DNA of 64,000 nucleotides from Humibacillus xanthopallidus (GTDB taxonomy: Bacteria; Actinomycetota; Actinomycetes; Actinomycetales; Dermatophilaceae): positions 1,240,001-1,304,000 of the forward strand of contig NZ_VFPM01000002.1 in the NCBI RefSeq assembly GCF_006716675.1. Reading direction: 5' to 3'. A program made the translations under genes and the position numbers. The notes below the pieces were generated by a model. That model saw only the letters and a list, made by a program, of their open reading frames with translations. It was not told the DNA's origin and made no database searches. Below, piece by piece: positions 24,704 through 34,983 of the stretch; positions within the stretch are counted from its first letter, which is position 1; every line of letters starts with the position of its first letter.

Positions 24704-26860
24704 TCAGAGGGGCAGGTGGCTCACGATGAGGTCGATCAGCTTGATCCCGATGAACGGGGCCACGATGCCGCCCAGGCCGTAGACGAGGAGGTTGCGCCGC
24801 AAGAGCGCCGTGCTGCCGGCGGCGCGGTAGCGGACTCCCTTCAGCGACAAGGGGATCAGCGCGATGATGATGAGCGCGTTGAAGATGACGGCCGAGACGA
24901 TCGCCGACTGCGGCGACGCGAGGCCCATGATGTTGAGCGCGTCGAGCCCCGGGAAGAGGATGACGAACATTGCCGGGATGATCGCGAAGTACTTCGCGAT
25001 GTCGTTGGCGATCGAGAACGTCGTCAGCGCCCCACGGGTGATGAGCAGCTGCTTGCCGATCGAGACGATGTCGATGAGTTTTGTCGGGTCGGAGTCGAGG
25101 TCGACCATGTTGGCGGCCTCCTTGGCGGCCATCGTGCCGGTGTTCATCGCCACCCCGACATCGCTCTGCGCGAGCGCGGGTGCGTCGTTCGTGCCGTCTC
25201 CGGTCATGGCGACGAGCCGGCCGCCCAGCTGCTCCTGCTTGATGAGCGCCATCTTGTCCTCCGGCGTCGCCTCCGCGAGGAAGTCGTCGACGCCCGCCTC
25301 GGCCGCGATCGACGTCGCGGTCAGCGGGTTGTCGCCGGTGATCATGACCGTCTTGATGCCCATGGCCCGCAGCTGGGCGAAGCGCTCCTTCATGCCGGGC
25401 TTGACGACGTCCTTGAGGTGGATGACGCCGAGCACCCGTGGCGAGCGGCCCGGCTCCTGCACGGCCACGGCGAGGGGCGTGCCACCCGAGCTCGCGATGC
25501 CGTCGACCTCCGTGAGCACCCCGCTCGGCATCTCGCCGCCGTGGCTGCTCACCCAGCGTGCGACCGAGTCCGCGGCGCCCTTGCGGTATGCCGTGCCGTC
25601 GGGGAGGTCTGCCCCCGACATGCGCGTCGAGGCAGTGAACGCCACGAAGGTCGCGCCGTCGCGGGGGAGCCGGTCGAGCGCCTCACGGGTGGGCGTGTCG
25701 AGGGCGGCCGCTGCGAGCTCCACGATCGAGCGCCCCTCCGGGGTCTCGTCGGCGAGTGAGGAGACGTATGCCGCCCGGGTGACCTCGTCGTTGCCGAGGC
25801 CCGGCGCCGCGAGCAGCCCGGTCGCGCGGCGGTTGCCGTAGGTGATCGTGCCCGTCTTGTCGAGCAGGAGCGTCGACACGTCACCGGCGGCCTCGACGGC
25901 GCGACCGGACATCGCGAGCACGTTGTGCTGGACGAGACGGTCCATGCCGGCGATGCCGATCGCCGACAGCAGCGCGCCGATGGTCGTGGGGATGAGGCAC
26001 ACGAGCAGGGCCACGAGCACGATCGGTGACTGCGCCTGCCCGGAGTAGACGGCCATCGGCTGCATCGCCATGACGGCGAGCAGGAAGATGATCGTCAGGA
26101 CCGTGAGCAGGATCGTCAGTGCGATCTCGTTGGGCGTCTTCTGCCGCGAGGCGCCTTCGACGAGGGCGATCATCCGGTCGATGAAGGTCTCGCCCGGCTT
26201 CGTCGTGATGCGCACGGTGATCCCGTCGGAGAGCACCGTCGTGCCCCCGGTGACGGCGCTGCGGTCACCGCCGGACTCGCGGATCACGGGTGCGGACTCG
26301 CCGGTGATCGCTGACTCGTCGACGGTGGCCATGCCCTCGATGACGTCGCCGTCACCGGGGACGACCTGGTGCGGTCGCACGACGACGACGTCGCCGATCG
26401 TGAGGTCCGAGGCTGCGACGGTCTCGAGCGAGCCGTCGGGAAGGCGACGCTCGGCAGTGCTCGTCCTGCGGGTGGCCCGCAGCGTCGCGGCCTGGGCCTT
26501 GCCCCGGCCCTCCGCGACGGCCTCGGCCATGTTGGCGAAGAGCACGGTCGCCCAGAGCCAGATGCTGAGGGTCCAGGCGAACCACGACGGGTCGGCGATC
26601 GCCTGCACCGTCGTCACGACCGAGCCGACCCACACGACGAACATCACCGGGCTGTGCCAGACGTGCCGCGGGTCGAGCTTGGCGACGGCCTGGGGCAGGG
26701 TCGTGACGAGCTGGCGCGCGAGCTGCGTCGAGGACGTGCTCGTGCGGCCGGACCGGATGAGTGCCTGACCGCCGTCGTCGCGCCGGCGCCGGGGGCCGGG
26801 GCGCCCAGGGCGCGACACGTCGGCGGTGGACGACGGCCTCGTCGTCGAGGTGGGGGTCAT
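24704..26860 (-). CDS. kdpB: Potassium-transporting ATPase ATP-binding subunit KdpB
   Basis: 718 aa P-type ATPase. The phosphorylated Asp is in [13 protein letters not shown]; the actuator loop is TGESAPV; the hinge is [12 protein letters not shown]. About seven membrane helices. The first 45 residues are a basic, Ser/Thr-rich extension longer than usual. The ATG at 26860 overlaps the kdpA TGA (ATGA). Hydrolyses ATP to drive potassium uptake through KdpA. Confidence 0.96.
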   Translation of the reverse strand: MTPTSTTRPSSTADVSRPGRPGPRRRRDDGGQALIRSGRTSTSSTQLARQLVTTLPQAVAKLDPRHVWHSPVMFVVWVGSVVTTVQAIADPSWFAWTLSIWLWATVLFANMAEAVAEGRGKAQAATLRATRRTSTAERRLPDGSLETVAASDLTIGDVVVVRPHQVVPGDGDVIEGMATVDESAITGESAPVIRESGGDRSAVTGGTTVLSDGITVRITTKPGETFIDRMIALVEGASRQKTPNEIALTILLTVLTIIFLLAVMAMQPMAVYSGQAQSPIVLVALLVCLIPTTIGALLSAIGIAGMDRLVQHNVLAMSGRAVEAAGDVSTLLLDKTGTITYGNRRATGLLAAPGLGNDEVTRAAYVSSLADETPEGRSIVELAAAALDTPTREALDRLPRDGATFVAFTASTRMSGADLPDGTAYRKGAADSVARWVSSHGGEMPSGVLTEVDGIASSGGTPLAVAVQEPGRSPRVLGVIHLKDVVKPGMKERFAQLRAMGIKTVMITGDNPLTATSIAAEAGVDDFLAEATPEDKMALIKQEQLGGRLVAMTGDGTNDAPALAQSDVGVAMNTGTMAAKEAANMVDLDSDPTKLIDIVSIGKQLLITRGALTTFSIANDIAKYFAIIPAMFVILFPGLDALNIMGLASPQSAIVSAVIFNALIIIALIPLSLKGVRYRAAGSTALLRRNLLVYGLGGIVAPFIGIKLIDLIVSHLPL

Positions 26861-28503
26861 GAGAGTGCCTCCGCGAGGGGACCGAGGGCCAGGGAGGGGA
26901 AGAAGGTGAGGCCGCCGACGATGACGGCCACCCCGACGAACAGGCCGACGAAGGTGGGGGAGTGGGTGGGGAGGGTGCCGGCGGTCACTGGCCGGCGACG
27001 TTGTGCGACCAGCGATCCCGCGAGGGCGAGCACGAGCACGATGGGAGCGAAGCGGCCCACGAACATGCAGAGCGCCAGCGTGAGGTTGGTGTAGGGCGTG
27101 TCGGCAGAGAAGCCCGCGAAGGCGCTGCCGTTGTTGTTCGCCGCGGACGTGTACGCATACATCACCTCGGTGAGCCCGTGCGGGCCCGTGGCGAGCATCT
27201 GCGAGGTCACGAGCGGCGCCACCATGCCGATGCCGGTGAAGACGAGCACGAGGAACGGCATGACGAGGACGGTGAGTGCGGTCAGGGTGATCTCGCGGCG
27301 ACCGATCTGCTTGCCGAGCAGCTCGGGCGTGCGCCCGACCATGAGGCCGGCGATGAAGACGGTGAGGACGGCGACGACGAGGGCGCTGTAGAGGCCCGTG
27401 CCGACGCCGCCGGGCGAGAGCTCGCCGAGCATCATGGTGAAGAGGGCGCCACCGCCGCCGAGCGCCGAGAAGCTCTCGTGCATCGAGTTGACGGCCCCGG
27501 TCGACGTGGCGGTCGTGCTCGTCGCGAAGAGCGCGGAGGGCCACACGCCGAGACGCAGCTCCTTGCCCTCGAGGCCGCCGAGCGGCCCGGCCGCGGCGTG
27601 CACCTCCGACCACGTGACCGCGGTCAGCATGAGCGCCCACAGCGTCCCCATGAAGCCGAGGACGGTCCAGCCCTGGCGGCGGTCGCCGACCATGACGCCG
27701 TAGGTGCGCGGCAGCGAGAACGGGATGACGAGGAGCAGGAAGACCTCGACGAGGTTGGTGAACGCGTTCGGGTTCTCGAAGGGGTGTGCCGAGTTCGCGT
27801 TGAAGTAGCCGCCGCCGTTCGTCCCGAGCTCCTTGATCGCCTCCTGCGAGGCGACGAGCCCGCCCTGGAGCACCTGGTGCCCGCCCGAGAGCGTCGTGAT
27901 CGTGGTCGGGGCGGTGAGGTTCTGGATGACTCCCCCGAGGAGGAGCACGACGGCACCGACGAGGGCGAGCGGCACGATGACGCGGAAGAGCCCGCGCACG
28001 AGGTCGACCCAGAAGTTGCCGAGGTCCGAGCCGCTCGAGCGGACGAGACCGCGGACGAGCGCGATCGCGACCGCGAGGCCGACGGCGGGGGAGACGAAGT
28101 TCTGCACGGTGAGGCCCACGGTCTGCACGAACGGCGACGTGCCCGCCTCACCGGCATACGACTGCCAGTTCGTGTTCGTCACGAAGGAGACGGCGGTGTT
28201 CACGGCCGTGTCGACGTTCATCGAGGCGCCCCGCGCGAGCGGCAGCACGCCCTGGAAGACGATGAGGAGGAAGAGCAGGACGATGCCCACGACGGAGAAC
28301 GCGAGGACGGCGACGGCATACGTCACCCACCGCTGCTCGGACCATGGGTCGACCCGCACGAGGCGGTAGACGAGGCGCTCGATGCGCCAGTGCCGCGTGT
28401 CGGTGAAGACCGTCGCCATCCAGCCGCCGAGGGGCACGTGGACGACGGCGAGGGCGGCGACGAGAACGGCGATGGTGAGCAGCCCGCTGGCGGTGTCGCC
28501 CAT
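26857..28503 (-). CDS. kdpA: Potassium-transporting ATPase potassium-binding subunit KdpA
   Basis: 548 aa with about ten membrane helices. This is the ion channel-like subunit; conserved filter-region segments include [43 protein letters not shown] and [12 protein letters not shown]. Start ATG 28503 sits in a TGATG overlap with the stop of kdpF. It is normal in length. Confidence 0.96.
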   Translation of the reverse strand: MGDTASGLLTIAVLVAALAVVHVPLGGWMATVFTDTRHWRIERLVYRLVRVDPWSEQRWVTYAVAVLAFSVVGIVLLFLLIVFQGVLPLARGASMNVDTAVNTAVSFVTNTNWQSYAGEAGTSPFVQTVGLTVQNFVSPAVGLAVAIALVRGLVRSSGSDLGNFWVDLVRGLFRVIVPLALVGAVVLLLGGVIQNLTAPTTITTLSGGHQVLQGGLVASQEAIKELGTNGGGYFNANSAHPFENPNAFTNLVEVFLLLVIPFSLPRTYGVMVGDRRQGWTVLGFMGTLWALMLTAVTWSEVHAAAGPLGGLEGKELRLGVWPSALFATSTTATSTGAVNSMHESFSALGGGGALFTMMLGELSPGGVGTGLYSALVVAVLTVFIAGLMVGRTPELLGKQIGRREITLTALTVLVMPFLVLVFTGIGMVAPLVTSQMLATGPHGLTEVMYAYTSAANNNGSAFAGFSADTPYTNLTLALCMFVGRFAPIVLVLALAGSLVAQRRRPVTAGTLPTHSPTFVGLFVGVAVIVGGLTFFPSLALGPLAEALS

Positions 28504-28589
28504 CAGAAGCGGTCCGCGTGGAGGAGGACGTGGACGAGGTAGCCGAGCACGGCCAGCGCCACGAGGCCCAGGAGGATGTTGGTGACCAT
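28503..28589 (-). CDS. kdpF: Potassium-transporting ATPase small subunit KdpF
   Basis: 28 aa, one membrane helix (MVTNILLGLVALAVLGYLVH then a short VLLHADRF end). It is the first gene of the kdp operon and its stop overlaps the kdpA ATG as TGATG. Family knowledge: KdpF stabilises the complex. TAGGAA lies 6 bases before the ATG, resembling the leaderless geometry, and an AGGA within it might also serve as a weak ribosome site. Confidence 0.92.
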   Translation of the reverse strand: MVTNILLGLVALAVLGYLVHVLLHADRF

Positions 28590-28630
28590 GAGACGTTCCT
28601 ACGGCCCGGCGCCTGCGCGACCTCGACCCG

Positions 28631-28669
28631 TTGACGCCCGGCTGACGCCTCTTGACGCGTTCTTGACGA
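28631..28669. promoter_or_regulatory. Four phased TTGACGC-type direct repeats, candidate KdpE operator
   Basis: TTGACGC (28631), CTGACGC (28642), TTGACGC (28652) and TTGACGA (28663) start 11, 10 and 11 bases apart, one helical turn each. OmpR/PhoB-family regulators bind such tandem repeats. They lie between kdpF (minus) and the channel-like gene (plus), and end 8 bases before the -10 of the latter. Confidence 0.65.
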
Positions 28670-28677
28670 CCCCGCAC

Positions 28678-28683
28678 TAGGCT
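28678..28683 (+). promoter_or_regulatory. -10 element TAGGCT of the channel-like gene
   Basis: TAGGCT ends 7 bases before GTG 28691, with the repeat array in the place of a -35 element, as in activator-dependent promoters of the PhoB type. Confidence 0.55.
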
Positions 28684-28690
28684 CCGGCAG

Positions 28691-29437
28691 GTGAGTGCTT
28701 CACTGGAGCTGTGGCCGTCGTCGCCCCGTCGCGTCGGACCGCCGGGCCGCCTCGAACGCCTGCGCCGCAAGGTGGCTGACCTGCCCTGTGCGCTGCTCCT
28801 CTTCGTCCAGCTCGGGGCCCTGATCCTCTACCCCTTCGTCGAGACCGCGACCTTCGGTGACTACCGAGAGGCGGGCCGCGCGATCTTCGGGATCATCGGC
28901 CTGCTCGTGCTCTTCCTCGCCGTGCGGGCGGTGCGGGCAACACCGGCCCTGACCTGGGTGGCCGTGGTGCTGGGTGGCCCGGTCGTCCTGCTGACCGTGG
29001 CCGAGGCGGTCTGGCCGGACAACGACTCCGTCGCGTTCTGGAGCGCCCTGCTGCACGCGCTCTTCTACTTCTACACGGGCTACGGGCTGCTGCGGTACAT
29101 GTTCGCCGACAACTGGGTCACCCGCGACGAGCTCTATGCCACGGGGGCGACCTTCACCGTCGTCGCGTGGGGGTTCGCCTACCTCTACGTCGCCGTGCAG
29201 TTCATCTGGCCGAGCTCGTTCACCATCTACGGCGAGGCCCTTCCGGGGGTGCGCAGCTGGTACGAGCTGCTCTACCTCTCGATCACGACGATGACCTCGA
29301 CGGGGTTGTCCGACATCTACGCGGTGACGCCGCACGCGCGGTCGTTCGTGCTGCTCCAGCAGATCGTCGGCATGCTCTACGTCGCGCTCGTCGTCGCCCG
29401 CCTCGTCGGCCTCACGATCGCCCGCTTCCGCCAGTAG
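28691..29437 (+). CDS. Two-helix pore (Ion_trans_2-like) potassium-channel family protein
   Basis: 248 aa with six or so hydrophobic segments. The C-terminal part has the pore layout: helix, re-entrant YLSITTMTSTGLSDIYAV segment, helix. The filter-like TSTGLSD replaces the canonical TVGYGD, so ion selectivity is uncertain. Divergent from the kdp operon with a shared control region, which suggests a role in potassium balance. GTG start at 28691 is set by the TAGGCT element; there is no ribosome site. Confidence 0.8.
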   Translation: MSASLELWPSSPRRVGPPGRLERLRRKVADLPCALLLFVQLGALILYPFVETATFGDYREAGRAIFGIIGLLVLFLAVRAVRATPALTWVAVVLGGPVVLLTVAEAVWPDNDSVAFWSALLHALFYFYTGYGLLRYMFADNWVTRDELYATGATFTVVAWGFAYLYVAVQFIWPSSFTIYGEALPGVRSWYELLYLSITTMTSTGLSDIYAVTPHARSFVLLQQIVGMLYVALVVARLVGLTIARFRQ

Positions 29438-29468
29438 CCGCGCTTCGAGGGCGTATGCCGTGCCGCCG

Positions 29469-29526
29469 GGGGTGCGCTCGGGCCGTGCCGTCGAGCTGGG
29501 GTGCGCTCAAGCCGTGCCGTCGAGCT
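29469..29526. repeat. 29-bp tandem duplication over the dipeptidase stop codon
   Basis: Two abutting 29-bp copies (29469-29497 and 29498-29526) differ at two bases (GG versus AA). The second copy carries the last codons and TGA stop of the dipeptidase; in the first copy the stop position reads CGA. It lies between the converging channel-like and dipeptidase genes. Confidence 0.85.
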
Positions 29527-30739
29527 CGGCGAAGGTCGCGAGGCTCGGCGCTCGGGTCGTCTGCAGGTCGCGGGCCACGGCCTCGACGTCGCGCATGACC
29601 CGCAGGGTGTTGCCGCGCACGAGCTGGGCCACGTCGGCCCGCGACCACGATCGCTCGAGCAGCGCCGCCACGAGCCGCGGGTAGCCGCTGACGTCCTCCA
29701 GACCCACGGGGAAGGTGTCGGTGCCGTCGTAGTCACCGCCGATGCCGACGTGGTCGATGCCCGCCACCTCGCGCACGTGCTCGAGGTGGGCGACGACCTG
29801 CTCGATCGTCGCGTCGGGCTTCGGGTGCTCGACCTGCCAGCCGGCGGTGAACCGGCCGAAGGCCTCCCAGTCGCGGGCCTCCACGCCGACCTCCGCCGCC
29901 GCAGCAGCCGCCTCGAGCCGCCACGCCGCGGTGGCGGGAGAGACGAACTCGGGCACGAACGTCACCATGCACACCCCGCCGTTCGCAGGCAGCGCGGCGA
30001 GCACGTCGTCGGGCACGTTGCGCGGGGTGTCGCAGAGGGCGAGCGCGCTCGAGTGGCTGAAGATGACCGGCGCGACCGTCGTCTCGAGGGCCGCGCGCAT
30101 CGTCGTCGCGGCGACGTGGCTGAGGTCGACCATCATCCCGAGCCGGTTCATCTCGGTGACGACCTCGCGCCCGAAGGCACTGAGGCCCCCGACGACGGGC
30201 ACGTCGGTGGCCGAGTCCGCCCACGGGGTGTTGTCGTTGTGGGTCAGCGTCAGGTAGCGCACCCCGAGCACGTGGAGCATCCGCAGGGTGCCGAGCGAGC
30301 ACCCGATCGAGTGGCCGCCCTCGGCCCCGAGCAGCGAGGCGAGCCGACCCGACGCGTTGGCGCGCTCGACCTCGTCGGCGGTGCGCGCGAGAGCCAGCCG
30401 GCCGGCATACGTCGCGATCATCCGGTGCACGCCGTCGACCTGCTCCAGCGTGGCCGCGACGGCCGCGTCGCCCTGGAGCGTGCTCGGCACGAAGACCGAC
30501 CAGAACTGCCCGCCCACGCCGCCCTCGGCGAGGCGCGGGAGGTCGGTCTGCGTCGTGGGCACCCGCGCGGCGATGTCGAGCGCGTCGAAGTCGTAGCCGG
30601 TCTGCTCCCGAGCCGCCCAGGGCAGGTCGTTGTGGCCGTCGACGAGCGGGTGCTCGGCGAGCACCGCCCGGGCCCGCTCGAGGCTGCTGCCGTCGGGCTC
30701 GGGAGGGGTGGTCGGGGCGCTTGCTGGCATGTCCGTCAT
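29507..30739 (-). CDS. Membrane dipeptidase family (M19) zinc peptidase
   Basis: About 410 aa. M19 renal-dipeptidase fold that cleaves dipeptides, including D- or dehydro-residues. Zinc ligands appear as DGHNDLPW (His, Asp), the bridging Glu in GAEGGHSIG and His in [16 protein letters not shown] completes the site. No signal peptide is evident, so the enzyme is probably cytosolic. Possible ATG starts at 30754, 30739 and 30730; 30754 would run into the rimO promoter, so I prefer 30739 without strong evidence. Divergent from rimO. Confidence 0.88.
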   Translation of the reverse strand: MTDMPASAPTTPPEPDGSSLERARAVLAEHPLVDGHNDLPWAAREQTGYDFDALDIAARVPTTQTDLPRLAEGGVGGQFWSVFVPSTLQGDAAVAATLEQVDGVHRMIATYAGRLALARTADEVERANASGRLASLLGAEGGHSIGCSLGTLRMLHVLGVRYLTLTHNDNTPWADSATDVPVVGGLSAFGREVVTEMNRLGMMVDLSHVAATTMRAALETTVAPVIFSHSSALALCDTPRNVPDDVLAALPANGGVCMVTFVPEFVSPATAAWRLEAAAAAAEVGVEARDWEAFGRFTAGWQVEHPKPDATIEQVVAHLEHVREVAGIDHVGIGGDYDGTDTFPVGLEDVSGYPRLVAALLERSWSRADVAQLVRGNTLRVMRDVEAVARDLQTTRAPSLATFAELDGTA

Positions 30740-30755
30740 TGAACACCGGTCCATC

Positions 30756-30761
30756 TAGAGT
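30756..30761 (+). promoter_or_regulatory. -10 element TAGAGT of rimO (leaderless)
   Basis: TAGAGT ends 6 bases before the rimO ATG, with no ribosome site between. Confidence 0.55.
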
Positions 30762-30767
30762 GGACGC

Positions 30768-32255
30768 ATGACCCCTCCCCACCCGAGCACCGACCGGAGC
30801 GTCGCGCTCGTCACCCTCGGGTGCACCCGCAACGAGGTCGACTCGGAGGAGCTCGCCGGGCGCCTCCAGGCGGAGGGCTGGCGGCTCGTCGACGACGCTG
30901 CCGAGGCGGATGTCGCCGTCGTCAACACGTGCGGCTTCGTCGAGCAGGCCAAGAAGGACTCCATCGACGCCCTGCTCGAGGCCTCCGACCTCAAGGGCGC
31001 GGGGGGCCGCACGCAGAAGGTCGTCGCCGTGGGCTGCCTCGCCGAGCGCTACGGCACCCAGCTCGAGGAGCAGCTGCCCGAGGCCGACGCCGTGCTCGGT
31101 TTCGACTCCTACCGCGACATGAGCAGCCACCTCCGCACGATCCTCGCCGGGGGCCATGTCACCAGCCACACGCCGGGCGACCGTCGCACCCTCCTGCCGC
31201 TCTCACCCGTCGAGCGCCAGGGCGGCAGCACCGGCGTCGCGCTGCCCGGCCACGGCGACACGCAGGCGTATGCCGCCCCCGCCGACCCGCTCGACGGCCA
31301 CGTGCCCACACCCGCCTCCGGCCCCCGCGTCATCCGCGCCCGGCTCGACGGCCGGCCCTGGGCGCCGCTCAAGATCGCCTCGGGCTGCGACCGCCGCTGC
31401 TCCTTCTGCGCCATCCCGATGTTTCGTGGGGCATTCGTCTCGCGCCGGCCGGCCGACATCATCACGGAGGGGCGCTGGCTCGCCGAGCGCGGCGTCAAGG
31501 AGCTCTTCCTCGTCTCCGAGAACTCCACGTCCTACGGCAAGGACCTCGGCGACCTCGGCCTGCTCGAGAAGCTGCTGCCGGAGCTGACCGCCATCGAGGG
31601 CATCGAGCGCGTGCGCGTCTCCTACCTGCAGCCTGCCGAGATCCGGCCCGGCCTGCTGCGCGCCATGGCCGACACCCCCGGTGTCGTGCCGTACTACGAC
31701 ATCTCCTTCCAGCACGCCTCCGAGCCGCTGCTGCGCTCGATGCGCCGCTTCGGCTCGCGCGAGGCCTTCCTCGACCTGCTCGCACGCGTCCGGGCCGACG
31801 CCCCCGAGGCCGGCATCCGCTGCAACGTCATCGTCGGCTTCCCCGGTGAGACCGAGGCCGACCTCGCCGAGCTCGAGGCGTTCCTCACGGAGGCTCGCCT
31901 CGACGTCGTCGGGGTCTTCGGCTACTCCGACGAGGACGGCACCGAGGCGGAGGGGTATGCCGGCCACCTGGCTCCCGAGGTCATCGCCGACCGTTTCGAC
32001 CGCTTCACGCGGCTCGTCGAGGAGCTGAACGCCCAGCGGGCGGAGGAGCGCATCGGCGAGCACGTCGTCGTGCTCGTCGAGGAGATCGACGACGACGGGC
32101 TGCCCGTGGGCCGCGCGGCCTTCCAGGGCCCCGACGTCGACGGTGTCACGCAGCTGCACCTGCCCGAGGGGGCAGCACTGCCCGCCGTCGGTGACCTCGT
32201 CGCCGCCGTCGTCGTCGGCACCGAGGGCATCGACCTCGTCGCGGAGCCGCGATGA
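30768..32255 (+). CDS. rimO: Ribosomal protein uS12 methylthiotransferase RimO
   Basis: 495 aa radical-SAM enzyme that methylthiolates an Asp of ribosomal protein S12. N-terminal UPF0004 domain cysteines lie in [23 protein letters not shown] and VGCLAERYG. The radical-SAM cluster cysteines are at 207, 211 and 214 (CDRRCSFC). A TRAM domain ends the protein. An insert of about 45 residues before the radical-SAM domain (about 140-185) is Pro/Gly-rich. The stop overlaps the pgsA start (ATGA). Confidence 0.95.
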   Translation: MTPPHPSTDRSVALVTLGCTRNEVDSEELAGRLQAEGWRLVDDAAEADVAVVNTCGFVEQAKKDSIDALLEASDLKGAGGRTQKVVAVGCLAERYGTQLEEQLPEADAVLGFDSYRDMSSHLRTILAGGHVTSHTPGDRRTLLPLSPVERQGGSTGVALPGHGDTQAYAAPADPLDGHVPTPASGPRVIRARLDGRPWAPLKIASGCDRRCSFCAIPMFRGAFVSRRPADIITEGRWLAERGVKELFLVSENSTSYGKDLGDLGLLEKLLPELTAIEGIERVRVSYLQPAEIRPGLLRAMADTPGVVPYYDISFQHASEPLLRSMRRFGSREAFLDLLARVRADAPEAGIRCNVIVGFPGETEADLAELEAFLTEARLDVVGVFGYSDEDGTEAEGYAGHLAPEVIADRFDRFTRLVEELNAQRAEERIGEHVVVLVEEIDDDGLPVGRAAFQGPDVDGVTQLHLPEGAALPAVGDLVAAVVVGTEGIDLVAEPR

Positions 32256-33139
32256 CCGCGGGTGGCTTCCACCGGGGGGAGGGGCCCGCTCCCCGTCCGA
32301 CCGACTGGAACCTGCCCAACGCCCTGACGGTGCTGCGCTTCCTCCTCGTGCCCGTCTACGGGGTGCTGCTCTTCATGGAGGGCGGCTCGAGCCCGTGGTG
32401 GCGCTTCTGGGCCTGGGTCGTCTTCGTCCTCGCCGCCGTCACCGACGGCATCGACGGCAAGATCGCCCGGCAGCGCGGCGAGATCACGAACTTCGGCAAG
32501 GTCGCCGACCCCATCGCCGACAAGGCCCTGACCGGCACCGCCTTCATCGGGCTGTCCGTCCTCGGGGTCATCTGGTGGTGGGTGACGGTCGTCATCGTCG
32601 TGCGCGAGATCGGCATCACCGTGCTGCGCTTCGTCGTCATCCGGCACGGCGTCATGCCGGCCGGTCGAGGCGGCAAGCTCAAGACGATGCTGCAGACCCT
32701 GTCGCTCGGCGCCCTGACCTTCCCGCTCGCGGTGCTGCCGCTCGGAGGTGCGTGGCTCTTCGTCGCCTACGTGCTCCTCGGCGCCGCCCTCGTCATGACC
32801 GTCGTCAGCGGTGTCGACTACGTCTTCAAGGCCGCCCGGCTGCGCGAGACGAGTGAGCGCACGAGGCTGCGGCGCGAACGGCGCGCTGCCGGTCGCGAGG
32901 CACGCAGCGGCGACCAGGACGGCGCCCAGACGACGCCGCCCGCGGCCCCGACGGTCAGCGTTGCGCCGGAGGCTCCGGTGAGTCCTGCGGACCCCGGCGC
33001 ACCGCCGGTGGCGCCGAGCCAGAAGGCGGCCCCGGTGAGCGCCGATGCGCCCGCGACGGAGCGGCACACGGCGGCACCGGAGAGCGACCAGCACCCCACC
33101 GTCGACCCCGCGGGCCGCGGGGGCGCGGGCCGGGAGTGA
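32252..33139 (+). CDS. pgsA: CDP-diacylglycerol-glycerol-3-phosphate 3-phosphatidyltransferase
   Basis: 295 aa integral membrane enzyme of phosphatidylglycerol synthesis. The CDP-alcohol phosphotransferase motif is complete: DGIDGKIAR, eight residues, then GKVADPIAD. About five membrane helices occupy residues 20-190. The last 95 residues are a Pro/Ala-rich, charged cytosolic tail not needed by the family. In the conserved actinobacterial order pgsA-cinA-clgR, coupled to rimO by an ATGA overlap. Confidence 0.94.
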   Translation: MTAGGFHRGEGPAPRPTDWNLPNALTVLRFLLVPVYGVLLFMEGGSSPWWRFWAWVVFVLAAVTDGIDGKIARQRGEITNFGKVADPIADKALTGTAFIGLSVLGVIWWWVTVVIVVREIGITVLRFVVIRHGVMPAGRGGKLKTMLQTLSLGALTFPLAVLPLGGAWLFVAYVLLGAALVMTVVSGVDYVFKAARLRETSERTRLRRERRAAGREARSGDQDGAQTTPPAAPTVSVAPEAPVSPADPGAPPVAPSQKAAPVSADAPATERHTAAPESDQHPTVDPAGRGGAGRE

Positions 33140-33142
33140 CCC

Positions 33143-33709
33143 GTGGCGAACGGCGCTGACGCGGGGGAGCGGCTCGTCGAGCTGCTGACCGAGCGCGGTG
33201 AGACGGTCGCGAGCGCGGAGTCGTTGACGGCCGGTCTCGTCGCCGCGACCATCGCCGACACCCCCGGTGCGTCGGCGGTGCTGCTCGGCGGGGTCGTCGC
33301 GTATGCCGCGCGCGTCAAGGTGGAGCTGCTCGGGGTGCCCGCCGAGCTCGTCGACCGGGTCGGCACCGTGCACCCGGACGTCGCCATCGCGATGGCCGAG
33401 GGAGTGCGGGCCCGCCTCGGGGCGACGTGGGGCCTGTCGACGACGGGCGTGGCAGGGCCGGGTCCGGCCGAGGGCAAGCCCTCCGGCACCGTCCACGTCG
33501 CGGTCGCGGGACCCTCGGGAACAGCCGCCGTGGCGCTGCGGTTGAAGGGTGGCAGAGCAGCCGTGCGCTCCGGCGCCGTGCACGAGGTGTTGCTGCTCGC
33601 GCTCCGCGAGATCGGCGCCACGCGGACAACCCCTGCACCGCCGACAGGGGCTGGGGGTACGGTAGGCCTAGCGGTCACGGACGACGGTGGGCCGCGCACG
33701 AGCACCTGA
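33143..33709 (+). CDS. pncC: Nicotinamide-nucleotide amidase (CinA C-terminal domain)
   Basis: 188 aa from GTG 33143, three bases after pgsA. Only the amidase half of CinA is present, as in most actinobacteria. Deamidates NMN for NAD recycling. Family segments: ASAESLTAGLVAATIAD, GGVVAYAARVK, LSTTGVAGPGPAEGKPSGTV. The C-terminal 25 residues are variable. Confidence 0.93.
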   Translation: MANGADAGERLVELLTERGETVASAESLTAGLVAATIADTPGASAVLLGGVVAYAARVKVELLGVPAELVDRVGTVHPDVAIAMAEGVRARLGATWGLSTTGVAGPGPAEGKPSGTVHVAVAGPSGTAAVALRLKGGRAAVRSGAVHEVLLLALREIGATRTTPAPPTGAGGTVGLAVTDDGGPRTST

Positions 33710-33784
33710 CGACCGGATCGACACCACCCCGGTCCACCACCACCGACGACGAGACGCCGAGACGAGGACCTGGAGGAGGCCGGC

Positions 33785-34087
33785 ATGACGACACTGTTGC
33801 GACGCGAGCTCGGTGACGTCCTGCGCGAGCGCCGCCGGGCCCAGGGCCGCACGTTGCGTGAGGTGTCGGCCACGGCCTCGGTCTCCCTCGGCTACCTCAG
33901 CGAGGTCGAGCGCGGTGAGAAGGAGGCGTCGTCCGAGCTGCTCGCCTCGATCTGCGGTGCTCTCGAGCTGCCGCTCTCACAGGTGCTCATCGACGTCTCG
34001 AGCCGCATGGCCGAGAGCGAGGGGCTGGCCCCGACGGTCACCCTCCCCGTGCCGAGCAACGACGTGGTGTCGGCCTCCGCGGCCTGA
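33785..34087 (+). CDS. clgR: XRE-family transcriptional regulator, ClgR-like
   Basis: 100 aa. A single helix-turn-helix domain (about 8-65): [32 protein letters not shown] is the ClgR-type recognition region. ClgR activates clp protease and stress genes in actinobacteria. Start ATG 33785 has GGAGGAGG 6 bases upstream. It follows pgsA and cinA, as in mycobacteria. The C-terminus ends in Ala-Ala, as known ClgR proteins do, a feature linked to Clp proteolysis. Confidence 0.9.
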   Translation: MTTLLRRELGDVLRERRRAQGRTLREVSATASVSLGYLSEVERGEKEASSELLASICGALELPLSQVLIDVSSRMAESEGLAPTVTLPVPSNDVVSASAA

Positions 34088-34092
34088 TCCTC

Positions 34093-34098
34093 TAGCGT
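34093..34098 (+). promoter_or_regulatory. -10 element TAGCGT of the serine hydrolase gene (leaderless)
   Basis: TAGCGT ends 6 bases before GTG 34105. Confidence 0.5.
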
Positions 34099-34104
34099 TC
34101 TGGG

Positions 34105-34983
34105 GTGCCCAGCTCCTTCGCCGACCTCGTGGCGCGTCTCGACGCGCTGGCCTCCGACGACCCGTCCGCTTCCGTGTCCGTGTGGCTCGGTGACCTGGCC
34201 GGCCGGTGCCGGTGGAGTCACCGGGCGGACGCGCCGCACTACGCCGCGTCGACGATGAAGCTGCCCCTCGTCATCGCTGCCCAGCGCCGCGTCGTGCGCG
34301 GTGAGCTCGACCTCGACGCGCCGCTCCCGGTCCGCAACGCGTTCGCCTCCGTCCTCGACGGTTCGCCGTTCACGATGGACGAGGACGACGACCAGGACCC
34401 CGAGACGTGGGCCGCCGTCGGGGCCACCCGCACCCTGCGCGAGCTGGCCGAGCACGCCATCACCCATTCCGGCAACCTCGCGACGAACCTCCTGCTCGAC
34501 GTCGTCGGCCGCGACGAGGTCGCCGAGGTGGTGCGGCTCGCCGGGTGCTCGCCGACGACCGTCGTGGGGCGCGGCATCGAGGACGCCGTCGCCCGGGCGG
34601 CCGGCATCACGAACACCGTCACCGCGGCAGACCTCGGCCTGCTCATGGCTGCCGTCGCTCGTCGTGAGCCGGCGCTGGGCGGCCCGCCGGTGTGCGAGCC
34701 CGTCGAGCAGATCCTCGAGCGACAGCAGCACGTCGACCAGATCCCGGCCGGCCTGCCGAGCGGCACCCCGACCGCGAGCAAGTCCGGCTGGATCCCTGGG
34801 GTCTCGCACGACGTCGCGCTGGTGCGGCCGGCCGGCGAGGACCCGTTCGTCCTCTCGATCTGCACGACGATCGAGCTCGGCGAGCACGAGGCCGCTGCCT
34901 TCGTCGCGTCGGTCGCGGCCGACGTCTGGGCCGCGGACCACGCGCGACACCAGGCGCACGACGTTCGGGAGGTGCAGCGGTGA
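34105..34983 (+). CDS. Class A beta-lactamase-fold serine hydrolase, no signal peptide
   Basis: 292 aa. Active-site motifs in order: STMK (SxxK, about residue 49), HSGNLATN (SxN) and SKSGW (KTG/KSG box). There is no signal peptide, so it should act in the cytosol, unlike true beta-lactamases. The stop codon overlaps the next gene's GTG, which encodes a dipeptide-epimerase-like enzyme. Together they suggest handling of cell-wall-derived or D-amino-acid peptides. Esterase or penicillin-recognising hydrolase activity is an alternative. Confidence 0.87.
   Translation: MPSSFADLVARLDALASDDPSASVSVWLGDLAGRCRWSHRADAPHYAASTMKLPLVIAAQRRVVRGELDLDAPLPVRNAFASVLDGSPFTMDEDDDQDPETWAAVGATRTLRELAEHAITHSGNLATNLLLDVVGRDEVAEVVRLAGCSPTTVVGRGIEDAVARAAGITNTVTAADLGLLMAAVARREPALGGPPVCEPVEQILERQQHVDQIPAGLPSGTPTASKSGWIPGVSHDVALVRPAGEDPFVLSICTTIELGEHEAAAFVASVAADVWAADHARHQAHDVREVQR

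Noticed and set aside
26962..28542. 526-codon plus-strand frame opposite kdpA
   Set aside because: Highly charged, antisense to a clear family, no homology visible.
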